This document shows positions 15,762 through 22,581 of a stretch of DNA of 24,426 nucleotides, in pieces. The notes beneath the pieces were generated by a model that ran no database searches, was not told the origin of the DNA, and was given only the letters and a program-made list of their open reading frames with translations. Each line of letters starts with the position of its first letter. The first letter of the stretch is position 1. The translations under genes and the position numbers were made by a program. Origin of the DNA: Spirochaetaceae bacterium (GTDB lineage: Bacteria > Spirochaetota > Spirochaetia > UBA9216); contig JAQQAK010000382.1 of NCBI GenBank assembly GCA_028527945.1, forward strand, positions 1 through 24,426, read 5' to 3'.

Positions 15762-16634
15762 TTATTTTAAACTTTTATAGTTTTCAAGAAAATCAAGAAG
15801 AACCTTATCACGTTCTTTTCCTTCAGAATTTTCTTTAATAAACATATCATATAATTGGGTCATATACGACCTTACTTCAGAAACTTTTTCAACACCTTTA
15901 CTGTCATTCTTAAACATTCCATCAAGATAACGTTCTGCCCAATGATCTTTAAAATTCGGGAACAAGACAGAATTCATATAATAACCAGCAGGAACACAAT
16001 TTACACTATGCTGTTTAACAAGAAGTACAGATTCTATAATTGCTAGTGAATTTTCAAAAACCCAATCAATTTCAGCCATATAATCTTCAGGATTATCCGC
16101 GTGTTTTTTAATAATTTCTGTAACTTTAAATGCGGTATATGAACAAACCATAACATGAAGACTTGGAACACAATGAAGATGCGGATCAAAGGTATGAATT
16201 ATTATAAAATGAAAGTTAGCCCTTATTCCCGGACGATTTGTAGTAGATTGACATTTCTCATAAACAGAACCAGCGGCATTATACAAAAGAGCCATTTCGT
16301 TTGTAAACTCGGCAACATCAGCAGCAGCCTTACGTCCAAATTTTTTAAGCAGCCAGCCAGCACTCTTCATCCAGAAAACGGTAAAAGTATTATAAAGGCC
16401 AATCCATGACGTATCAAATGGAATGCTTTCATCCAAAAGATGATCTACCTTTACTACCGGCCTTTTTTTGGGAAAAAGCACAGTCTGAAACTGTAAAAAG
16501 AAAAATTTAGAAAAAATAGATCCTAAAGTTTTACCTAAGCCTACGAGTATACCCGGCTTAAATAAAGCGGATATCCATAAAAAAACAGGAGTTGTTTTCT
16601 GTATTCCATTCCTTGAAGCTTTTGTTTTATCCAT
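15762..16634 (-). CDS. Divergent PAP2-superfamily (lipid phosphatase-like) protein
   Basis: A 290-residue protein with several hydrophobic stretches (about 17-53, 78-95, 140-147, 155-170 and 197-206). The three motifs of the PAP2/acid phosphatase superfamily can be traced: K127-x6-R134-P135 (motif 1, KX6RP); P157-S-L-H160 (motif 2, PSxH); and S202-x6-H209 (motif 3, SRX5HX3D), where the arginine is valine and the final aspartate is Cys213. IPFDTSWIGLY before them resembles the IPF..W..Y stretch of AUR1/inositol-phosphotransferase-like members. The two key histidines are kept, so phosphatase or phosphotransferase chemistry on a lipid is possible, but the lost Arg and Asp leave activity doubtful. 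No Shine-Dalgarno sequence precedes the ATG; the promoter position suggests a leaderless transcript. It is divergent from the Nudix gene. Confidence 0.55.
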   Translation of the reverse strand: MDKTKASRNGIQKTTPVFLWISALFKPGILVGLGKTLGSIFSKFFFLQFQTVLFPKKRPVVKVDHLLDESIPFDTSWIGLYNTFTVFWMKSAGWLLKKFGRKAAADVAEFTNEMALLYNAAGSVYEKCQSTTNRPGIRANFHFIIIHTFDPHLHCVPSLHVMVCSYTAFKVTEIIKKHADNPEDYMAEIDWVFENSLAIIESVLLVKQHSVNCVPAGYYMNSVLFPNFKDHWAERYLDGMFKNDSKGVEKVSEVRSYMTQLYDMFIKENSEGKERDKVLLDFLENYKSLK

Positions 16635-16642
16635 TTCATCAT

Positions 16643-16671
16643 TTTATAAACTGGTATGCATAAAATTGCAA
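16643..16671 (-). promoter_or_regulatory. Promoter of the PAP2-like gene, leaderless arrangement
   Basis: On the minus strand: TTGCAA (16671-16666, 4 of 6), a 17-bp spacer and TATAAA (16648-16643, 5 of 6). Eight bases separate the -10 box from the ATG at 16634, so the transcript should begin at the start codon. It lies back to back with the promoter at 16686-16714. Confidence 0.5.
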
Positions 16672-16685
16672 CAAGTTTTACAGCA

Positions 16686-16714
16686 TTGACTATCATCTTT
16701 TCAGCTGGTATTTT
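16686..16714 (+). promoter_or_regulatory. Promoter of the Nudix-serA-immunophilin operon, leaderless arrangement
   Basis: TTGACT (16686-16691, 5 of 6), a 17-bp spacer and TATTTT (16709-16714) with an extended -10 TG at 16706-16707. Seven bases later the ATG at 16722 begins. No ribosome binding site is present. The geometry is the same as at 578-606. Confidence 0.6.
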
Positions 16715-16721
16715 CTAAATC

Positions 16722-17684
16722 ATGATAGCAGAAAAACTTACTGATCCAATTTTTTGGGTATTATTAGCAGGCGCGCTTCTTAATATTATGCAGCGTAAGT
16801 ACCATAAAACATGTAAGAATAAAAGAATATCAACCTTAATAATAATTATTCTGGTTTTTGTATTCTATGTAATTGATGTTTTAGTTGCGGCAAAAGAAGG
16901 ACTCCCGGACTATCTTCTTATTCCAGGAGCCGCAATTGTAATAATTGCGGCAATAATATTGAGAAAGAAAGCTTTCCCATACAAGTTAAAATGTCAGTCC
17001 TGCGGAAAAACTCTCAGTTTTGACCGCATAATGTATCATGATTCAAACATGTGCGCAGAATGTGATCCTCCGAATGAAGAAGACACACCGGAAGAAGGTT
17101 TTCTGCAAAAAATGATGAAAAAGCCGGAAGAACAGCCTAAACAGGAGGAAGAACCTGTTGTTGTTCCTGACACAGTAGAAGAAGTAGATTGGGACAGCTG
17201 GAAATTTACCGAGCAGGCAGTTATCTGCTATATAAAGGATGAAAATAAAAAACAGGTTCTCCTTATTCATAAAAAAACAGGTCTTGGAAAAGGTAAGGTT
17301 AATGCTCCGGGAGGTAGAATTGAACCTGGAGAAATGCCTATAGAGGCTGTTGTCAGAGAATGTCAGGAAGAAGTTGGATTAACACCGGTAAATCCTGAAA
17401 TATTTGGAGATCTGTTTTTCATTTTTAAAAATGGTTATTCACTCAGAGGCTTTGTCTATACAGCAGAAGCATACGAAGGTGAATTAACCGAAAGTGATGA
17501 AGCAGAACCATTCTGGTGTGAGCGTGACAGACTTCCATTTGATAAAATGTGGGCAGATGACGCGCTTTGGCTGGATAAGGCATTAAATGGAATAAAAATA
17601 AGCGGACATTTTATCTTTGACGAAGATGAAATGTTAAGCTATCAGCTGGACACTGATGAAGATCAGTCTACTCCGGTAGAATAA
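16722..17684 (+). CDS. Membrane-anchored MTH1-like Nudix hydrolase with zinc ribbon
   Basis: Nudix enzymes of this type hydrolyse (oxidised) purine nucleoside triphosphates to monophosphates. Three hydrophobic segments (about 5-21, 33-57, 62-80) come first, then a four-cysteine ribbon (Cys91, 94, 111, 114), an acidic linker (117-150), and the Nudix domain (about 165-305). The Nudix box at 198-220 is complete: G198-x5-E204-x7-R212-E213-x2-E216-E217-x-G219. Residues placed like MTH1's purine-recognition set are present: Asn194 in KVNAPGG and Asp279/Asp280 in MWADD. The tail GIKISGHFIFDEDEMLSYQLD also follows MTH1 (KFHGYFKFQ...). MTH1 itself has about 156 residues and no membrane part. The 320-residue fusion places the catalytic domain at the inner membrane, probably on the cytoplasmic side. 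It is the first gene of an operon with serA 17 bp downstream. Confidence 0.85.
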   Translation: MIAEKLTDPIFWVLLAGALLNIMQRKYHKTCKNKRISTLIIIILVFVFYVIDVLVAAKEGLPDYLLIPGAAIVIIAAIILRKKAFPYKLKCQSCGKTLSFDRIMYHDSNMCAECDPPNEEDTPEEGFLQKMMKKPEEQPKQEEEPVVVPDTVEEVDWDSWKFTEQAVICYIKDENKKQVLLIHKKTGLGKGKVNAPGGRIEPGEMPIEAVVRECQEEVGLTPVNPEIFGDLFFIFKNGYSLRGFVYTAEAYEGELTESDEAEPFWCERDRLPFDKMWADDALWLDKALNGIKISGHFIFDEDEMLSYQLDTDEDQSTPVE

Positions 17685-17701
17685 TATTTTTGGGGATATC
17701 A

Positions 17702-18874
17702 ATGTACAATATCAAAACTCTTAACAAAATTTCATCAAAAGGACTTAATCTTTTAGATTATAGTAAATACGCTCTGGACACAAATGAAGACAAAGTTGAT
17801 GGAATAATTCTTCGAAGCTATAAAATGCACGATATGGAAGTGCCTAACGGCCTTAAAGCAGTTGCCAGAGCTGGAGCTGGAACAAACAATATTCCAGTAG
17901 AAAAGTATACAGAAAAAGGAATTGTTGTTTTCAACACACCGGGTGCTAACGCAAACTCTGTAAAAGAAATAGTTCTAATGGGACTTTTCATTTCTTCAAG
18001 AAAAGTTATCCGTGGCGCAAAATGGGCAGATACTCTAAAAGGCAAGGGTGATGAAGTTGGCAAACTTGTTGAAAAGGGAAAGTCTGACTTTACAGGAAAC
18101 GAAATAAAAGGAAAAACTCTCGGTATTATAGGTCTTGGAGCAATAGGTGTAATGGTTGCCAATGATGCTATAGCACTTGGTATGAACGTTGTAGGTTATG
18201 ATCCATATATATCAATAGACGCGGCATGGGGGCTATCAAGAGGCGTAAAAAAAGCTGAAAGCCTGGAAAAACTTCTCGCACAATGTGATTATATAACAAT
18301 TCACATACCATTAAATGACTCTACTAAAAATTTCATTGATGAAGATAAAATTGCAATGATGAAAAAGGGAGTAAAACTTCTTAACTTTGCAAGAGGAGAA
18401 CTTGTTAACACAAAAGCTCTAAAAAGGGCCATTGAAGAAGAGCAGATAGACCGCTATGTAACAGACTTTCCTTCAGACGATCTTCTTGGTGTTGATAATA
18501 TCATTTGTATTCCGCACCTTGGAGCATCTACTCCTGAGGCAGAAGAAAACTGTGCAATTATGGCAGTAAATCAGCTTACAGATTATCTTGAAACAGGAAA
18601 CATTAAAAACTCTGTAAATTTTCCAAACTGTGAAATGGAAAAAAATGGTGAAACACGTATAACTGTCGGAAATAAAAACGTACCAAATATGCTTGGACAA
18701 ATTTCAAAGGTTCTTGCCGAGGCAGAATTGAACATAGCAAACATGATAAACAGAAATAAAGGAAATTATGCCTATAACATTATTGACATAGACGGCTCTG
18801 TTCCTGAGAATATAACCGAAGAGTTGGAAAAAATTGACGGCGTTATATTTACAAGAGTAATAGAAGGAAAGTAG
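17702..18874 (+). CDS. serA: D-3-phosphoglycerate dehydrogenase with C-terminal ACT domain
   Basis: Oxidises 3-phosphoglycerate to 3-phosphohydroxypyruvate with NAD+, the first step of serine synthesis. The 390-residue protein has the D-2-hydroxyacid dehydrogenase layout: N-terminal half-domain with ARAGAGTNNIPVEK; Rossmann GLGAIG (144-149) with an aspartate after VVGYD; catalytic Arg231 in NFARGELVN; catalytic His272 in IPHLGASTPEAEENCA; then an ACT domain (about 320-390). The stretch where a catalytic glutamate usually sits reads TDFPSDDLLG, so aspartate may replace it. The frame is open from a TTG at 17690, but GGGG lies six bases before the ATG at 17702, so the ATG is preferred. The immunophilin gene starts directly after its stop. 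The ACT domain suggests control by serine or another amino acid. Confidence 0.92.
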   Translation: MYNIKTLNKISSKGLNLLDYSKYALDTNEDKVDGIILRSYKMHDMEVPNGLKAVARAGAGTNNIPVEKYTEKGIVVFNTPGANANSVKEIVLMGLFISSRKVIRGAKWADTLKGKGDEVGKLVEKGKSDFTGNEIKGKTLGIIGLGAIGVMVANDAIALGMNVVGYDPYISIDAAWGLSRGVKKAESLEKLLAQCDYITIHIPLNDSTKNFIDEDKIAMMKKGVKLLNFARGELVNTKALKRAIEEEQIDRYVTDFPSDDLLGVDNIICIPHLGASTPEAEENCAIMAVNQLTDYLETGNIKNSVNFPNCEMEKNGETRITVGNKNVPNMLGQISKVLAEAELNIANMINRNKGNYAYNIIDIDGSVPENITEELEKIDGVIFTRVIEGK

Positions 18875-19954
18875 ATGTCAGATAGAAAAATATTAGCGGC
18901 ATTGCTGATTATTATATCAATACTTTTTATTTCCTGCGCCAAGAATGATGATAAAACATCGTCAGGAAAATCCGCTAACACAAATACAACGGAAAAACAA
19001 AAGGAGACGCAGATGTCACTCAGCGATGGGCTTTATGCCGAAATGAAAACAAGCAAAGGAACTATTCTTCTTGAGCTTGAATACAAGAAAACACCTATGA
19101 CAGTTACTAATTTCGTAGGACTTGCCGAAGGAATTATAAAAAATAGTAAGGGTGAAGGCCCTTTTTATGATGGGCTGACCTTTCATAGAGTTATTCCAGA
19201 CTTTATGATTCAGGGTGGAGACCCTCTCGGAAACGGTACAGGTGGACCTGGCTATAAATTTCCGGATGAATTCGATTCAAGCCTTAAACATGACAAGCCC
19301 GGTATTCTTTCAATGGCAAACAGCGGACCTGGTACAAATGGAAGTCAGTTTTTCATAACACATGTCCCTACTCCATGGCTTGATGGAAAACACACAGTGT
19401 TTGGCCATGTTGTTGAAGGTCAGGATGTTGTTAACGCAATTGAACAGGGTGATAAAATTGAAAAGGTTACAATCATTCGTCAGGGAGCTGATGCAGAAGC
19501 ATTCAAAGCTGATCAAGCAAGTTTTGATAAGCTTGTAAAAGATACAGCCGCGCGCGCAAAAGCAAAGCTTGAAGAAGCACGAAAAGCCGAAACTGATTTA
19601 ATCAACAAAAACTGGCCCGGAGCAATTGAAACAGAATCAGGACTTAAATATATTGTTGAAAAAGAAGGAGACGGCGGAGCAAGCCCAAAAATGGGAACCT
19701 CTGTAACAGTTCATTATACAGGAACCCTTCTTGATGGAACAAAGTTTGACAGCTCAGTAGATAGAGGAGAACCTGCAACTTTTAAAGTTGGTCAGGTTAT
19801 TGAAGGCTGGAATGAAGCCTTGATGGGAATGACAAAGGGAGAAAAAAGAACCTTAATAATTCCACCAGAACTTGGATATGGCGAAAGAGGCTATCCAGGA
19901 GTAATTCCATCAAATGCCTACCTTGTATTTGAAGTTGAACTTTTAGATTTCTAA
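18875..19954 (+). CDS. Lipoprotein peptidyl-prolyl isomerase: cyclophilin-FKBP double immunophilin
   Basis: A protein-folding helper with two unrelated proline isomerase domains. A lipoprotein signal (MSDRK, hydrophobic core, lipobox LFISC at about 18-22) would anchor it to a membrane outside the cytoplasm. The cyclophilin domain (about 54-200) carries FHRVIPDFMIQGGDP, NGSQFFIT and WLDGKHTVFG with the catalytic arginine and drug-contact tryptophan. A helical linker follows, then the FKBP domain (about 254-359): VHYTGTLLDGTKFDSS, VIEGWNEALMGM, IPPELGYG and FEVELLDF, with the usual active-site aromatics. GAAGGA lies six to seven bases before the ATG, which follows the serA stop without a gap. 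Cyclophilin-FKBP fusions are known in some bacteria including spirochaetes, so the architecture is not new. A second strong start at Met47 is listed separately. Confidence 0.93.
   Translation: MSDRKILAALLIIISILFISCAKNDDKTSSGKSANTNTTEKQKETQMSLSDGLYAEMKTSKGTILLELEYKKTPMTVTNFVGLAEGIIKNSKGEGPFYDGLTFHRVIPDFMIQGGDPLGNGTGGPGYKFPDEFDSSLKHDKPGILSMANSGPGTNGSQFFITHVPTPWLDGKHTVFGHVVEGQDVVNAIEQGDKIEKVTIIRQGADAEAFKADQASFDKLVKDTAARAKAKLEEARKAETDLINKNWPGAIETESGLKYIVEKEGDGGASPKMGTSVTVHYTGTLLDGTKFDSSVDRGEPATFKVGQVIEGWNEALMGMTKGEKRTLIIPPELGYGERGYPGVIPSNAYLVFEVELLDF
18999..19015 (+). promoter_or_regulatory. Internal ribosome binding site and ATG in the double immunophilin gene
   Basis: AAAAGGAGA is followed six bases after AAGGAG by an in-frame ATG at 19013 (Met47). 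Starting there would drop the signal peptide and lipobox and give a 313-residue cytoplasmic form with both isomerase domains whole (MSLSDGLYAEM...). This Shine-Dalgarno match is better than the one before the first ATG. Confidence 0.5.
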
Positions 19955-19971
19955 AAAAACAAGCTTTATAC

Positions 19972-20002
19972 AAAACTCCGTGTTTCAGCACGGAGTTTTT
20001 TT
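19972..20002 (+). terminator. Strong rho-independent terminator after the immunophilin gene
   Basis: AAAACTCCGTG and CACGGAGTTTT form an 11-bp stem around TTTCAG, with the T-run continuing to 20002. It lies 17 bp after the stop and closes the Nudix-serA-immunophilin operon, so radA should have its own promoter. Confidence 0.92.
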
Positions 20003-20060
20003 ATGCTTAGACAAAAAACAACTGCTTGCATCAGCCCTGTAAATAAGGCAGTATTAATCT

Positions 20061-21380
20061 ATGGCTAAAGAAAAAATCTTTTTTGAATGTACATCATGCG
20101 GACATACTGTGCCCAAATGGCTAGGAAAATGTCCTGAATGCGGAAACTGGAACACCTTTATAGAAATCAAGCCGGCAAAAGGCAGCTCAAAAACATCAAA
20201 GACTCAAAAAGCTGAACATAAATCAGCACAGAAGCTAAGCAGCATTGATACAACCGCAGGACAGAGAACAGGCTCAGGCATCCCTGAAGTTGACAGAGTT
20301 CTTGGTGGCGGAATAATGTCTGGGGCGACTGTCCTTGTTGGAGGAGAACCCGGAATCGGTAAATCGACTTTAATGCTGCAAATATGCGATTCAGTGGCTA
20401 AAAAGGGTTCTGTCCTCTATATTTCCGGAGAAGAATCTGCATCTCAACTAAAAATGAGAGCAGACAGATTAGGTATAAAAAAAGATATAGATGTTCTTTG
20501 CGAAACAGAAATCAATTCTATCCTTAAACAAATTGAGAGAATAAAACCTGTTTTAATAATTACAGACTCAGTCCAAACCTTATTTAATACAGAACTTGGC
20601 ATGGTAGCCGGAACTGTAAATCAGATAAAATTCTGTTCTTCAGAACTCATAGACCGCTCAAAACTTTACGATATTCCACTTTTTCTTGTTGCCCATGTTA
20701 CAAAAGAGGGTAATATCGCGGGACCTAAAGTCCTTGAACACATGGTTGATACAGTACTCTACTTTGAACATGGAGCATCTGATGTAAGACTTCTCCGTGC
20801 CGCCAAAAACCGTTTTGGGGCAATTGATGAGATTGGACTATTCCAGATGGCCGAGAACGGCCTTAATCAAGTTGATGAACCTGCATCACTATTTTTGGTA
20901 AAACGCAAAGGAGAACAGCCTTCAGGGACGTGTACAGCAGCTGTTTATGAAGGCTCCAGAGTTTTAATGATGGAAATACAGGCTCTTACCGTTCCGGCAA
21001 AGGGTGGTCTTTCAAGAGTCTTTTCTGAAAAAATAGATCAGAGAAGAGTTTCCAGAGTCGCGGCAGTACTTGAAAAACAGCTATCGCTTAGATTCAGTGA
21101 TCAGGATATTTATGTAAATGTTGCAGGTGGTATCAAGGTAAATGAAGTAGGAATAGATCTGCCAATTGCTCTGGCACTTTACTCGGCAAGAACAGGAATA
21201 CAAGTGCCTGCCAATACAGCCTGCTCCGGAGAAATAAGTCTGGCCGGAGAAATTATGCCTGTGGCACATCTTGATCGCCGTACAAAAACAGCTGTTGATA
21301 TGGGATTTAAAAACTTTATCAGCCCCGAAAACACTTCAGGGCTGAAAGAAAGTATCAAAAATATTTTTGGTAAAAAGTAG
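20061..21380 (+). CDS. radA: DNA repair protein RadA (Sms)
   Basis: A RecA-like ATPase that acts in recombinational repair and branch migration. The order is typical: C4 zinc finger (Cys10, 13, 24, 27); RecA-like core with Walker A GEPGIGKST (about 95-103); the RadA-specific KNRFG (around 249-253); and a Lon-protease-like C-terminal domain (about 280-439) with IALALYSARTG. The length of 439 is close to the usual 450-460. The ribosome binding site is weak (AAGG twelve bases before the ATG). A weak TTGCAT/CAGTAT pair 17 bp apart, ending six bases before the ATG, would again be leaderless, but it is too poor to list. The gene converges on the TraB-like gene with seven bases between the stops. 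Confidence 0.95.
   Translation: MAKEKIFFECTSCGHTVPKWLGKCPECGNWNTFIEIKPAKGSSKTSKTQKAEHKSAQKLSSIDTTAGQRTGSGIPEVDRVLGGGIMSGATVLVGGEPGIGKSTLMLQICDSVAKKGSVLYISGEESASQLKMRADRLGIKKDIDVLCETEINSILKQIERIKPVLIITDSVQTLFNTELGMVAGTVNQIKFCSSELIDRSKLYDIPLFLVAHVTKEGNIAGPKVLEHMVDTVLYFEHGASDVRLLRAAKNRFGAIDEIGLFQMAENGLNQVDEPASLFLVKRKGEQPSGTCTAAVYEGSRVLMMEIQALTVPAKGGLSRVFSEKIDQRRVSRVAAVLEKQLSLRFSDQDIYVNVAGGIKVNEVGIDLPIALALYSARTGIQVPANTACSGEISLAGEIMPVAHLDRRTKTAVDMGFKNFISPENTSGLKESIKNIFGKK
21313..21345 (-). terminator. Possible terminator of the TraB-like gene, inside radA
   Basis: TCAGCCC (21319-21325) and GGGCTGA (21339-21345) pair perfectly across a 13-base loop. On the minus strand the stem is followed by TAAAGTTTTT. 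The convergent stops are seven bases apart, so any terminator must lie within the opposing gene; this hairpin, 43 bp beyond the TraB-like stop, is the best candidate seen. It may also simply be radA coding sequence. Confidence 0.3.
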
Positions 21381-21387
21381 AATTAGA

Positions 21388-22581
21388 TTAGCCGGCAATA
21401 AGCGCGGTCAGTGAAGGAAGTGCGACAAATGTTCCAATAGTACTTCCTATACTTGAAAGGAAAAAGACGAGAAGAACCTTTGTCAGTCTGTTATTGTAAA
21501 ATCCTTTAACGGTGGTAATATCATCGTTTAGCTGCTCTAAATCCTGAACCCTGGGTTTTCTTATCCAGGCTTGAATTATTCCGGTTACAATTCCGACACC
21601 AATGGTAGGATTCATAGACGTTATAGGCGCCGCAAGGAACGAAATTATAATGGTTAAAGGATGCGCTAAAGCAATTATCGAACCAATTGCCGCAAAAGTA
21701 CCATTGGCAAGAATCCAGACAAGTATCATCTTAATTCCCTGCTGAGCACCATGACGTATAAAACCTGAAGCTATAAGAGCAACAACAGCTATAGTAATAA
21801 GCCAAGGAAGCTTGCTAACCCATTTCTTTTTGGGAGGAATAGTAGAAACTGTTTCGACATCAGCCTCTTTTTCTTTGGCATGAAGAGCCTCAAGCCATTC
21901 TACTATTCCGTTCATATGACCAGCGCCAATTACCGCAACAACCTTATCTTCTTTCTCAAGAAAAATCTTTGTGGCAAGAAATTGATCTCGCTCATCAATA
22001 AAAACCTCTTTTACAGCAGGTAGATAATCAGCAAGCTCATCCATCATTGTCTGCAATGCAGAATTATTTTTAAGATTTTCAAGTTCTTCTTCAGATAATT
22101 TCTCATTCGAAAACGCTGAACCAATAAGAGCTCCAAGCATTTTCATTTTTTGAAAGAAACCAGACTTTACCCAGGCTCTTCTGAGAGTTGTCTGTATATC
22201 TCGATCAGAAAATGAATATGGAATACCTAGCTCGTCTGCCACATCAGCAGCAATCATCATCTCCTGCCCCTGAGTTGTTCCAACATCCATTCCGAGACGT
22301 CTCTGATAAGCTGATAAAACAAGACTTGAAAGCATAAGAAAGCCCTGACCATTTTTAAGAACCTTACCAATATTGAGCTTACTCCAGTCCTGCCCTTCTC
22401 TCATGGTCTTAAATCTTCCGGCATCTATTTCAATGCATACCCGACCTGGATTTTCTTCACGTATTATTTCTTCAACCTGTTTAGTACTCTCTTTTGATAT
22501 ATGTGCTGTACCTATAAGAATAATTTCTCGGTCTCCGAGTTTTACTCTCTTAACAGTATCATTTGTAACAGCGTCACTCAT
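21388..22581 (-). CDS. TraB/PrgY-family membrane protein
   Basis: A 397-residue protein. The N-terminal domain (about 10-235) has the TraB/PrgY hallmarks: LIGTAHIS (22-29), an ExGR-like EIDAGRFKTM, DRDIQTTLRRAW, ERDQFLATKI and VIGAGHMNGI. These histidines and acidic residues are thought to form a metal site related to the TIKI proteases. The C-terminal ~140 residues hold about four to five membrane segments. PrgY of Enterococcus lowers the activity of the pheromone cCF10, but chromosomal members across bacteria have no firm role, so the function here is open. GGAG lies seven bases before the ATG, and the gene overlaps the TPR lipoprotein gene by 8 bp. Confidence 0.85.
   Translation of the reverse strand: MSDAVTNDTVKRVKLGDREIILIGTAHISKESTKQVEEIIREENPGRVCIEIDAGRFKTMREGQDWSKLNIGKVLKNGQGFLMLSSLVLSAYQRRLGMDVGTTQGQEMMIAADVADELGIPYSFSDRDIQTTLRRAWVKSGFFQKMKMLGALIGSAFSNEKLSEEELENLKNNSALQTMMDELADYLPAVKEVFIDERDQFLATKIFLEKEDKVVAVIGAGHMNGIVEWLEALHAKEKEADVETVSTIPPKKKWVSKLPWLITIAVVALIASGFIRHGAQQGIKMILVWILANGTFAAIGSIIALAHPLTIIISFLAAPITSMNPTIGVGIVTGIIQAWIRKPRVQDLEQLNDDITTVKGFYNNRLTKVLLVFFLSSIGSTIGTFVALPSLTALIAG

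Noticed and set aside
20026..20054. A fourth leaderless promoter before radA
   Set aside because: TTGCAT and CAGTAT each match consensus at only three positions, and a weak AAGG could act as a ribosome binding site.
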